Assembly: GCA_965652565.1 (NCBI GenBank)
Contig: CBFGWL010000003.1
Location: 32,090 to 96,089 of the forward strand
Origin: RSA11 sp965652565
GTDB taxonomy: Bacteria; Actinomycetota; Thermoleophilia; Solirubrobacterales; 70-9
Direction: 5' to 3'
Length of the DNA stretch: 64,000 nt
In this document: positions 1-7,130 of the stretch, piece after piece
Layout: every line of letters starts with the position of its first letter
Numbering within the stretch: position 1 is the stretch's first letter
Notes under the pieces: generated by a model
Seen by the model: the letters and a program-made list of their open reading frames with translations, nothing else
What the model was told of the DNA's origin: nothing
Databases searched by the model: none
Made by a program: the position numbers and the translations under genes

Positions 1-1
1 G

Positions 2-481
2 GTCGACTTCACGAACACCGTGCTGATCATGACCTCGAACGTGGGCTCGCAGGAGATCGCGTCCGAGACCGTGGACGAGCGCATCCGCGAGCGCATCGAG
101 GAGGTGCTGGCCTCGACGTTCAAGCCGGAGTTCCTCAACCGCCTGGACGAGACGGTGATCTTCCACCGCCTCTCGCGCCAGGACATCAGCGAGATCGTCG
201 ACCTGCAGGTGACTCAGCTCAGCAAGCGCGTGGCCGAGCGCGGCATCGAGATCGAACTCAGCGACGACGCGCGCACGCTGCTCGGGAACCTGGGCTACGA
301 CCCGACGTACGGTGCCCGGCCGCTCAAGCGGGTGATCCAGCGCAACCTCGTCGACAAGCTCGCGATGGCGCTGCTCGAGGGCGAGTTCTCCGAGGGCGAC
401 CGCGTACGCGTCGACGCCGAGGGCGGCGAGCTCACGTTCGCGAAGGCTCCCAAGCCGGCGGGCGCGACTGCCGCGGCCTGA
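2..481 (+). CDS. clpB: ClpB-type AAA+ disaggregase, C-terminal part (5' truncated)
   Basis: The reading frame is open from the window edge and gives about 159 residues, the end of the second AAA+ module plus the C-terminal D2-small domain. Visible family signatures are VDFTNTVLIMTSNVGSQ (after Walker B), FKPEFLNRLDE (arginine-finger and sensor region) and GYDPTYGARPLKRVIQ (sensor-2, with the GAR-Arg). ClpB is a hexameric cytosolic chaperone that threads aggregated proteins through its pore, working with DnaK. The tail ends in a low-complexity Ala/Pro stretch. ClpC is the alternative, but the QRNLVDKLAMALLEGEF tail resembles ClpB more. A 12-bp hairpin follows the stop codon. Confidence 0.9.
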   Translation, partial: VDFTNTVLIMTSNVGSQEIASETVDERIRERIEEVLASTFKPEFLNRLDETVIFHRLSRQDISEIVDLQVTQLSKRVAERGIEIELSDDARTLLGNLGYDPTYGARPLKRVIQRNLVDKLAMALLEGEFSEGDRVRVDAEGGELTFAKAPKPAGATAAA

Positions 482-520
482 CCCCCGCGGCATTCCACGG
501 CCACCAGAGCGGCGAGCCCG

Positions 521-567
521 ACCGAGGCGGATCGTCGGCCGATATAAGGCGTGACATCCGCCTCGGT
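521..567. terminator. Bidirectional hairpin between clpB and the convergent secreted-protein gene
   Basis: A perfect 12-bp inverted repeat (ACCGAGGCGGAT at 521-532, its complement at 556-567) encloses a 23-nt loop. It lies between the stops of two convergent genes, as expected of a shared terminator. There is no T-run, and the loop is long for a classic intrinsic terminator. Confidence 0.6.
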
Positions 568-595
568 GCGGGGAGGCGATACGCGATCGAGACGA

Positions 596-1819
596 CTAGG
601 GCCGCACCTGCGTGTGGAAGGTGCGGTTGTTCGCTGCGCTCTTGCCGACGTGCGCGAAGAGGTCCAGTCGCTTGGCGGTGCCCTCGCCGAACAGGCGGTG
701 GGTGGCCTTCCACCCCCGCGGGGGCTTGACCACGCGAATGCGCCCCACCTTGGAGGCGGCGGGGTTGGTTCGCGTCACGAGGTAGCGGCCGTTGCGCTCC
801 CAGAAGATCCAGAGTCGGCCGTTCTGACCGGTGGCGATCGAGACGTGCTCAGCGCCCCGAGCACGCTTGCCGGAGACGATTGCCCTCGCCTTGTTCGCCC
901 CGACTCGCCAGAGCAGGATCTTGCGGGTCTTCGGGTAGCCCTTGCCGTAGGCGATCCAGGCGCCGGACTTGCCCTTGCGCGCTGCGATCGCGGTGCGCTC
1001 CCGTTGGTAGCGGAAGCGGTTGCGGCCGCCAGCCGAGGAGCCCGGCGCGAACATCAAGGGGTCGAGTGGGCCGGACTGCGTCAGCATGCGCGCGTAGATC
1101 CCCTTCCCGCCGGAGTTGATCTGCTGCCAGCCGCCGTACACCGTCCCCTGGTCGTCGATGACGATCTCGGGCATGCCGATCCCCGTGACGCCAATGAGGT
1201 TCAGGTGCTTGGGCGGAAACGCGGGCCCGAAGGTGTACCCATGGGCGCCCGGGCCGGAGTCGCCCCAGGCGCCGACGCGCACGCCGCTCGTCGGCCGGGG
1301 GTCTGCGCCGGCGCCGATCCCGGCGCCGATATAGGCGGTGTCGACGTCCGCGGCAGCGAACGCCGGTGGGGTCCAGGTCTTCCCGCCGTCGTTGCTCTGT
1401 TTGAACAGGAGATAGCCGCTGAACGGCTCTCCCGGCGACGTCGAACGGATCCCGCTGAAGTAGATGCCGAGAATCTGATTCGAGCGGCTGAAGGTCACGT
1501 CCACGCTGCGGTTGATCGTCGTCCAATCGGACTCGAGCGTGCTCCTGGCCACCTTCTTCCCCCGCTTGTTGATGCGTACGTACCGGAGGGAGGCCTTCGT
1601 CCCGGTCCGCTGGTGGTAGGCCACGTGCAGGCGCCCGTCAAGCGTGCGTGCCACTCCGGCCTCCACGGCGTTTGGCCCCTTGCCGGTGATCGCGGTCCAT
1701 TTGCCCGGTCCACCGGCGACCGCGGGCGGCGCCAGCGCAAGCGCGAGCGCCGCGGCGGCCGGCAACGTCGCGCACCAGCCTGCTCGGCGGGGAAACCGGG
1801 TCGCTGACGATTCGGACAA
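596..1819 (-). CDS. Secreted BNR/sialidase-like repeat protein
   Basis: The product is 407 aa. The chosen start is TTG at 1819, because a strong Shine-Dalgarno (GGGAGGA at 1825-1831) sits 5 nt upstream and the protein then opens with a signal peptide: RFPRRAGW, a hydrophobic Ala/Leu core, cleavage near PAVAGG. A longer frame from 1942 would run into the divergent glycosyltransferase start. The mature part has BNR-like strands such as SNDGGKTWTPP and repeated GRLHVAYH, GTVYGGWQQ and GRLWIFWERN motifs, suggesting an extracellular beta-propeller. No sialidase Arg-triad or FRIP motif is evident, so enzyme activity cannot be claimed. Function is unknown. Confidence 0.75.
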   Translation of the reverse strand: MSESSATRFPRRAGWCATLPAAAALALALAPPAVAGGPGKWTAITGKGPNAVEAGVARTLDGRLHVAYHQRTGTKASLRYVRINKRGKKVARSTLESDWTTINRSVDVTFSRSNQILGIYFSGIRSTSPGEPFSGYLLFKQSNDGGKTWTPPAFAAADVDTAYIGAGIGAGADPRPTSGVRVGAWGDSGPGAHGYTFGPAFPPKHLNLIGVTGIGMPEIVIDDQGTVYGGWQQINSGGKGIYARMLTQSGPLDPLMFAPGSSAGGRNRFRYQRERTAIAARKGKSGAWIAYGKGYPKTRKILLWRVGANKARAIVSGKRARGAEHVSIATGQNGRLWIFWERNGRYLVTRTNPAASKVGRIRVVKPPRGWKATHRLFGEGTAKRLDLFAHVGKSAANNRTFHTQVRP

Positions 1820-1824
1820 GCGCG

Positions 1825-1831
1825 TCCTCCC
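1825..1831 (-). promoter_or_regulatory. Shine-Dalgarno fixing the TTG start at 1819
   Basis: GGGAGGA on the minus strand lies 5 nt before TTG. It is the only good ribosome site in the 5' part of this frame and places the start directly before the signal peptide. Confidence 0.75.
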
Positions 1832-1940
1832 GAAACTGCGCGGGTACCCTCGGCGACTACCGTAATGCGCCCGCCGCCCCGCGTCCAGGTCGCCGACGGC
1901 GGGCGAATACGATCGTCCGCCCGGCCGCGCCGGGCACCCC

Positions 1941-3020
1941 ATGCGAGTAGGTATCTCCTGTTACTGGTTCAACCGCGGGCAGGGCGTCGTCGGGCGCCAG
2001 CTGCGCTCCGCGCTCGACGAGCTCGGCCACGAGACGTACGTGCTCGCCCGGCCGACGCGCGCGGGCAACCTGAAGCCGGCCTACGTCGCGGAGGAGGACG
2101 TCTGGGACCAGCCGGGGGTGACCCGGGCCTCCGAGTACAAGATCCCCGGCGCCGAGATGGAGGCCTGGGCGCGCGAGCACGAGCTCGAGGCCGTGCTGTT
2201 CGACCAGAACTACCAGTTCGACGAGATCGAGGGCCTGCGCCGCATGGGCGTCCGGACGATCGGCCGGTTCGTCTGGGAGCACTTCGGCGCCGAGCACGTC
2301 GAGCCGGCGCGGCGCGCCTTCGACACCGTGTACTCGGTGACCGCGTGCGAGCAGGAGCGCTACGCGGCGCTCGGGCTCGAGACGCCCCGCGTGCCGTGGG
2401 GGATCCATCCCGAGCTCCTCGAGCAACCCGCGGGCGAGCGCTCGTCGGGGGAGGCGTGCACCCTCTTCTTCCCCGGGGGCTTCATGAGCCGGCGCAAGCC
2501 GCTCGGCCCCACACTCAAGGCGTTTCGCAAGGCCAAGGGCGACGGCCTGCGCCTGCTCGTCAAGGCCCAGGTCCAGCGCGGGGTCGACGACGTGCGCAAG
2601 GCCGCCCGGCGCGACTCGCGGATCGAGGTCATCGCGGCGGACCTGCCCACCGACGAGCACATGCGCTTGTTCGCCTCGGCCGACGTGTGCCTCGCGCCGA
2701 GCCGCTGGGAGGGGCTCGGCCTGCACCTCTTCGAGGCCACCGCACTGGGGCTGCCGATCGTCACGAACGACAACCCGCCGATGAACGAGATCGTCCAGGA
2801 TGGGCGCAACGGGCTGCTCGTGCGCGGCGTGCGCAGCCGCGTGCGCCCGCGCTCGGACATCGGCTCCTTCGATCCGCATCGCAAGGAGCTCACGCGCGCG
2901 ATCGAGCGCCTCACGGACCCCGAGCTGCGCGCCCAGCTGGCCGCGGGCGCGCGCGAGCGCCGCGAGGAGCTGCGCTGGGAGCGCACGGTCGCGGCGCTGC
3001 GCGACCTGCTCGCGGGCTAG
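1941..3020 (+). CDS. GT4-type glycosyltransferase
   Basis: A 359-aa GT-B fold glycosyltransferase that should move a sugar from an NDP-sugar to a glycan or lipid acceptor on the cytoplasmic side. The N-terminal half starts MRVGISCYWFNRGQGVVGRQ with the glycine-rich first loop. The C-terminal donor half carries SRWEGLGLHLFEATALG, the EX7E motif of GT4 enzymes, followed by PIVTNDNPPMNEIV. Two close paralogs lie at 19632 and 21568, sharing the unusual segment QNYQFDE and GRFVWEHF. It stands alone on the + strand, divergent from the secreted BNR-like gene and convergent with a sulfotransferase. Donor and acceptor cannot be read from sequence. Confidence 0.85.
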   Translation: MRVGISCYWFNRGQGVVGRQLRSALDELGHETYVLARPTRAGNLKPAYVAEEDVWDQPGVTRASEYKIPGAEMEAWAREHELEAVLFDQNYQFDEIEGLRRMGVRTIGRFVWEHFGAEHVEPARRAFDTVYSVTACEQERYAALGLETPRVPWGIHPELLEQPAGERSSGEACTLFFPGGFMSRRKPLGPTLKAFRKAKGDGLRLLVKAQVQRGVDDVRKAARRDSRIEVIAADLPTDEHMRLFASADVCLAPSRWEGLGLHLFEATALGLPIVTNDNPPMNEIVQDGRNGLLVRGVRSRVRPRSDIGSFDPHRKELTRAIERLTDPELRAQLAAGARERREELRWERTVAALRDLLAG

Positions 3021-3056
3021 CCGCGCCTGGCGGGGCTCCGCGCAACCACCCCACCC

Positions 3057-3180
3057 CGACTTCGTGATTTCGTGGGATCAACCAACAAGATCGTGCACTC
3101 GCGAGGGGGCTCGCCGCGACTTCGTGATTGTGTGGGATCAACCAACACAATCGTGATCTCGCGAGATCGTGATCTTGTGG
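3057..3180. repeat. Two-and-a-half copies of a 39-nt stem-loop repeat with 60-bp period
   Basis: Copy 1 (3057-3095) and copy 2 (3117-3155) match at 35 of 39 positions and are spaced exactly 60 bp apart. A partial third unit lies at about 3166-3180. Each unit is an imperfect hairpin around the loop GGGATCAACCA; in copy 2 the arms GATTGTGT and ACACAATC pair perfectly. The arm of the third unit (GATCTTGT) is the exact complement of the right arm of copy 1. The repeat is AT-richer than its surroundings and lies between convergent genes. No known family was recognised. Confidence 0.7.
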
Positions 3181-3209
3181 GGCCGCGGGGCCTCGCGGGC
3201 CCCGCGGCC
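3181..3209. terminator. Strong bidirectional terminator hairpin
   Basis: A perfect 12-bp GC stem (GGCCGCGGGGCC at 3181-3192, complement 3198-3209) with a 5-nt loop ends exactly at the stop codon of the minus-strand sulfotransferase. It follows the + strand glycosyltransferase, so it can serve both convergent genes. Confidence 0.75.
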
Positions 3210-4106
3210 TCAATCGAGCGGGTAGCCCAGCTCGGCGAGGAGGTCGCCCGCGATCTCCTCGAACTGGCGGCGGGCGTCCGCGGGAAGCTCCGTGCGCCAG
3301 CGGCCGATCCTGTCGGGGCGCGGCGGCTCGCGCACGAGCGCGTGCTGGGCGGCGCGCTCGGCGGCCGTGATGCGCTCGCCGCCGCCGCGCTCGAAGTCGC
3401 GCTCCACCTCCGACATGCGCTCGTCGGCGACCTCGTGGTAGCGCAGCATGCGCTCGTCCCAGGGCAGCTCGATCGCGCGCGCCACCTCGCGCAGGGTCGC
3501 CTCCGGCTCGCGGACGAGCTCCTCGTAGCGCACCTCCACGTACGCGTCGTCCGGCAGCTTGCGCTTGGCCTGGCGGCGCGCCTTCTCGATGCCCTCCTTC
3601 CAGGCCGCGGCGGCGTCCGGGATGGTGTCGGGACCCCAGCTGCGCTCGAGCAGCGAGAGCGCCGCGTCGCGGCCGTCGCGGATCACGTGCAGAAAGCGCG
3701 CCTCGGGCAGCGCCTTGTGGATGCGCGCCATCCGCTTGAGATGCGTGGGCGACTTGTCGCCCCAACGCGGCTTGCCGTGGCCTTCGGCGTAGAGGCCGAA
3801 GAAGGCGCGCAGGGCGTCGCCGGCGGTGAACGGGTCGAGCGCCTCGAAGCGCGCCCGCAGCGCATCGGCATCGAGCCCCCAGTCCGGCCAGCGCTTGTGC
3901 CCGGTGACGAAGGCGAGCCCCGCCTCCGCGTCGGCGCCGCGCTCCACCTCCTTGACGAACCGCGGCACGAAGTGGGTCTCCGGCGGGATCGCCAGCTCGG
4001 GGTGGGCGTCGAGCATCAGGCGCAGCAGGGTCGTGCCGGACCGGGCCACGCCCACGATGAAGGGGGCGGGGGCGCGCGCCGTGCCGTTCGTATCCGCGGG
4101 CTCCAT
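3210..4106 (-). CDS. TPST-like sulfotransferase (Sulfotransfer_3 type)
   Basis: A 298-aa PAPS-dependent sulfotransferase. The 5'-phosphosulfate loop is RSGTT at residues 22-26, followed by LLRLMLDAHPELAIPPETHF. Glu43 of PPETHF aligns by eye with the catalytic Glu of eukaryotic protein-tyrosine sulfotransferases (their EETR motif). The 3'-phosphate site is VIRDGRDAALS (Arg143 to Ser151), and RWGDKSP at 115-120 is shared by all its paralogs here. No signal peptide or membrane segment is seen, so it should act in the cytoplasm. It belongs to the seven-member subfamily at 3210, 15753, 16696, 17633, 18632, 20711 and 22703. The ATG shares bases with that of the divergent gene. The acceptor (protein or glycan) is unknown. 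Confidence 0.85.
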   Translation of the reverse strand: MEPADTNGTARAPAPFIVGVARSGTTLLRLMLDAHPELAIPPETHFVPRFVKEVERGADAEAGLAFVTGHKRWPDWGLDADALRARFEALDPFTAGDALRAFFGLYAEGHGKPRWGDKSPTHLKRMARIHKALPEARFLHVIRDGRDAALSLLERSWGPDTIPDAAAAWKEGIEKARRQAKRKLPDDAYVEVRYEELVREPEATLREVARAIELPWDERMLRYHEVADERMSEVERDFERGGGERITAAERAAQHALVREPPRPDRIGRWRTELPADARRQFEEIAGDLLAELGYPLD

Positions 4107-4920
4107 GGCGCATTACTCTGTCACGCCCGTGGCCCGGCCACAGCCCTGGACGCAACCGATCGAGTTCCCCGAGTGCCCGCCCGGCTGGCGCACCGGCCCG
4201 CCCGACTTCGTCGGCGTCGGCGTGCAGCGCGCGGGCACGAGCTGGTGGTACCGCGGCGCCATCCGCCCGCACGCGCGCGTCGCGAAGGGCAACGGCACCG
4301 GCAAGGAGCTTCACTTCTTCGACCGCTTCTGGCCCGGCGCCCAGCCCGAGTACTCGCTCGAGGACTACCACCGCCTCTTCCCCCGGCCGGAGGGGACGAT
4401 CGCGGGCGAGTGGACGCCTCGCTATCTGGCCGACTTCTGGTCCCTCGGGCTGTTGCGGCAGGCCGCGCCCGACGCGCGGATCCTCGTGCTGCTGCGCGAT
4501 CCGGTCGCGCGCTTCCTCTCCGGAGTCGCACACGCGCGCCAGCGCTGGGAGGGATCGGGCGAAGCGCTTGAGCTCGCCGAGCTCAACGAGGCCCTGTGGC
4601 GCGGCTTCTACTACGAGCAGCTGCGGCACCTGTTCGAGATCTACCCGCGCGAGCAGGTGCTCGTCCTGCAGTTCGAGCGCTGCGTGGCCGAGCCCCAGCG
4701 CGAGCTGCGGCGGACCACCGACTTCCTCGGGCTCGAGCCCTACGACGAGCCGCCCGAGCGGCTCGGCAAGCACTCGACCCCGAAGGCGGCGGGGCGCAAG
4801 CCCGAGCTCACGCCCGAGCTGCGCGAACAGCTGATCGCGCGCTACCGCGACGACGTCGCTCGGCTCGCCGACCTGTGCCCCGAGATCGACGTGGCGCTGT
4901 GGCCCAACTTCGCCGGCTGA
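4105..4920 (+). CDS. Sulfotransferase, heparan/NST-like type
   Basis: A 271-aa protein of a different sulfotransferase subfamily from its neighbour. GVGVQRAGTSWWYR (37-50) is the 5'-phosphosulfate loop, HFFDRFW follows at the position typical of N-/O-sulfotransferases of the Sulfotransfer_1 family, and ILVLLRDPVARFLSG is the 3'-phosphate site with its Arg and Ser. The last third (LGLEPYDEPPERLGKHSTPK) resembles the PAPS-contacting C-terminal strand of such enzymes. The ATG at 4105 overlaps the divergent ATG at 4106 inside one CATG; GTG at 4129 is an alternative start. It probably sulfates a carbohydrate, by family analogy only. Confidence 0.8.
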   Translation: MAHYSVTPVARPQPWTQPIEFPECPPGWRTGPPDFVGVGVQRAGTSWWYRGAIRPHARVAKGNGTGKELHFFDRFWPGAQPEYSLEDYHRLFPRPEGTIAGEWTPRYLADFWSLGLLRQAAPDARILVLLRDPVARFLSGVAHARQRWEGSGEALELAELNEALWRGFYYEQLRHLFEIYPREQVLVLQFERCVAEPQRELRRTTDFLGLEPYDEPPERLGKHSTPKAAGRKPELTPELREQLIARYRDDVARLADLCPEIDVALWPNFAG

Positions 4921-4995
4921 GGGCTTGGCCGGGCCGCTCGCGCGGTGCAAGATAGGCTGCGACCGAATGGCGGACCTGTCGACGGAGGAGGGACC

Positions 4996-5277
4996 ATGCC
5001 GACTTACGTAATGCTCACCAACCTGACCCCGAGCGGGGTGAACACGCTGAAGACCAACCCCAGCCGGGTGCAGGAGGTCAACAGCGAGGTCGAGGCGATG
5101 GGAGCGCGCGTCGTCAGCCAGTGGGCCACGCTCGGGCAGTACGACTTCGTGAGCGTCGTCGAGGCGCCCGACGACGAGACGATGGCGCGGATCTCCGTGG
5201 AGCTGGGCTCGCGCGGCACGATGACGAGCCAGACCCTCGCCGCCATCCCCAGCGACAAGCTCGCCGAGGCGCTTTAA
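4996..5277 (+). CDS. GYD-domain small protein
   Basis: A 93-aa cytosolic protein starting at ATG 4996, 3 nt after a GGAGGAGGG ribosome site. It matches the GYD family (ferredoxin-like dimeric fold): YVMLTNLTPSGVNTLK, LGQYDFVSVVEAPDD, and LGSRGTMTSQTLAAIP near the end. The biochemical role of this family is not established. It lies 27 bp before purD on the same strand and may be cotranscribed with it, but nothing in the sequence links it to purine synthesis. Confidence 0.8.
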   Translation: MPTYVMLTNLTPSGVNTLKTNPSRVQEVNSEVEAMGARVVSQWATLGQYDFVSVVEAPDDETMARISVELGSRGTMTSQTLAAIPSDKLAEAL

Positions 5278-5304
5278 GCGACGAGGGGCAGGGGCACGCG
5301 CACG

Positions 5305-6591
5305 GTGTCGCAGAGGGTTCTCGTCGTCGGATCCGGGGGTCGCGAGCACGCGATCGTCCGCGCGCTGGCGCGCTCCCCGCAGCAGCCGGAACTGCTGGCC
5401 GCGCCCGGCAACGCCGGCATCGCCGCGGACGCGCGCTGCCTCAGCGTGGGCGCCGAGGACGTGCAGGGCCTGGTCGACGCGGCGGTCGAGGAGAACGTCG
5501 ACCTCGTCGTCGTCGGTCCCGAGGCGCCGCTCGTCGCCGGCCTGGTGGACGCGCTGGAGGCTGCCGGCGTCCCCGCCTTCGGGCCCACGGCGGAGGCCGC
5601 GCGACTGGAGGGCTCCAAGGTCCACGCCAAGGAGATCATGCGGGAGGCGGGCGTGCCGACCGCCTCGCACGTCGTACTCCGCACCCGTGAGGAGGCGCTG
5701 GAGCACCTCGCGTGCGCGCCCTACCCCGCGGTGCTCAAGGCCGACGGACTCGCCGCCGGCAAGGGCGTGATCATCTGCCAGACGGAGGCCGAGGCGCGCG
5801 AGGCGGTGGACGTGTTCTTCACCGAGCGCCGCTTCGGCGAGACGACCGTGGTGCTCGAGGACTTCCTCGAGGGCGAGGAGCTCTCGCTGCTCGCGCTCTG
5901 CGACGGGGAGAACGTGGTCCCGCTCGCGCCCGCGCAGGACTACAAGCGCATCTTCGACGACGATCGCGGCCCGAACACGGGCGGCATGGGCAGCTACTCG
6001 CCCGTACCGGGCATCGATGCGGCGCGGGTCGAGGAGATCGCCGACGCCGTGCATCGCCCCGTGGTCGAGCTGCTCCGGCGCCGCGAGTCCCCGTTCCACG
6101 GCGTCCTGTACGCGGGCCTGATGCTGACCGCGAGCGGGCCGAAGGTGCTCGAGTTCAACACCCGCTTCGGCGACCCCGAGACGCAGGCCGTGCTCCCGCG
6201 CCTCGAGTCCGATCTGCTCGAGCTCTTCCGCGCCGCGCGCGAGCCCGGCGGCCTGGCCGGGGTGGAGGCACGCTTCGACGAACGCTGGGCGGTGACGGTC
6301 GTCCTCGCCTCGGCCGGCTATCCGGCGAGTTCGTCGAAGGGAGACGTGATTGAGGGCGTCGAGGCGGCCGCCGCCCGCGACGGCGTCGAGGTCACGCACG
6401 CCGGCACCGCGCGTGACGCCGAGGGCCGGCTCGTCACCGCCGGCGGGCGCGTTCTCAACGTCACCGCGCTGGGCAGCGACGCGGCCGAGGCCCGCGCCCG
6501 CGCCTACGAGGCCGCGCGCGAGATCAGCTTCGAGGGCATGCAGATGCGCAGCGACATCGCCGCGCGCGCCGAGCGCGCGACGGCGGGCTAG
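5305..6591 (+). CDS. purD: Phosphoribosylamine-glycine ligase
   Basis: GARS, 428 aa, the second step of de novo purine synthesis: phosphoribosylamine plus glycine plus ATP gives GAR. The N-terminal fold opens RVLVVGSGGREHAIVRAL. The ATP-grasp part shows LKADGLAAGKGV, GPNTGGMGSYSP and FNTRFGDPETQ, the magnesium/ATP ligands. Length is normal for bacterial PurD and a GTG start at 5305 fits the first conserved residues. It is first in a + strand run purD-purE-purB with short gaps, which looks like one transcription unit. Confidence 0.97.
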   Translation: MSQRVLVVGSGGREHAIVRALARSPQQPELLAAPGNAGIAADARCLSVGAEDVQGLVDAAVEENVDLVVVGPEAPLVAGLVDALEAAGVPAFGPTAEAARLEGSKVHAKEIMREAGVPTASHVVLRTREEALEHLACAPYPAVLKADGLAAGKGVIICQTEAEAREAVDVFFTERRFGETTVVLEDFLEGEELSLLALCDGENVVPLAPAQDYKRIFDDDRGPNTGGMGSYSPVPGIDAARVEEIADAVHRPVVELLRRRESPFHGVLYAGLMLTASGPKVLEFNTRFGDPETQAVLPRLESDLLELFRAAREPGGLAGVEARFDERWAVTVVLASAGYPASSSKGDVIEGVEAAAARDGVEVTHAGTARDAEGRLVTAGGRVLNVTALGSDAAEARARAYEAAREISFEGMQMRSDIAARAERATAG

Positions 6592-6626
6592 CCCTCCCCG
6601 GAGACCCACCGACCAAGGAGACAAGC

Positions 6627-7127
6627 ATGGAATCAGGCGAGCGAGGCACCGCGACCGGCACCCAGGGCCCGGCGACGCCCACGGAGCCGATGCCCGATGT
6701 CGAGTCCGCCTTCGAGGAGATCGAGGTCGAGGCGCCGCTCGTCGGGATCATCATGGGCTCCAAGAACGACAAGCCCAAGATGCAGCCCGCCGGGCAGGCC
6801 CTCGAGGACGCCGGCATCCGGTACGAGGTGCGCGTGATGAGCGCGCATCGCGACCCCGAGAAGGTCCGCGAGTACTGCCACGCGGCACGCATGCGCGGGC
6901 TCAAGGTGATCATCGCCGGCGCCGGCATGTCCGCGGCGCTGCCGGGCGTCGCCGCCGCCCACACCGACCTGCCGGTGATCGGCGTGCCGATCCTGGGCAA
7001 GACGCTCGGCGGGCTCGATGCGCTGCTCTCGGTGGTGCAGATGCCGCCGGGCGTCCCCGTCGCATGCGTCGCCGTCGACGGCGCCAAGAACGCCGGCGTT
7101 TTGGCCGCGCGCATCATCAACGCCTAA
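6627..7127 (+). CDS. purE: N5-carboxyaminoimidazole ribonucleotide mutase (PurE), variant active site
   Basis: A 166-aa protein that interconverts N5-CAIR and CAIR, the purine step after PurK. A good AAGGAG lies upstream of ATG 6627. About 35 residues of extra, acidic N-terminus precede the core, which begins VGIIMGSKNDKPKM. VMSAHRDPEKV carries the class I general-acid His. The loop that normally reads AHLPG is AGMSAALPGVAAAHT here, so the second conserved His is replaced by Ala. The end (PVIGVPI, then LDALLSVVQMPPGVPV) is normal. Family membership is secure; whether it prefers N5-CAIR or AIR plus CO2 cannot be told. Confidence 0.93.
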   Translation: MESGERGTATGTQGPATPTEPMPDVESAFEEIEVEAPLVGIIMGSKNDKPKMQPAGQALEDAGIRYEVRVMSAHRDPEKVREYCHAARMRGLKVIIAGAGMSAALPGVAAAHTDLPVIGVPILGKTLGGLDALLSVVQMPPGVPVACVAVDGAKNAGVLAARIINA

Positions 7128-7130
7128 GCC

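Noticed and set aside
596..1942. Sialidase with start at 1942
   Set aside because: BNR-like strands are present but no catalytic Arg triad or FRIP motif; the 1942 start overlaps the divergent gene and lacks a ribosome site.
3057..3180. Possible CRISPR array
   Set aside because: Only two full units with a 21-nt spacing, imperfect copies, and no cas genes nearby.
2911..6624. A 1237-codon open frame on the minus strand
   Set aside because: It lies antisense to purD, the GYD gene and two sulfotransferases with clear family motifs. Long antisense frames are common in DNA of this GC content, and its product is low-complexity Arg/Ala/Gly.
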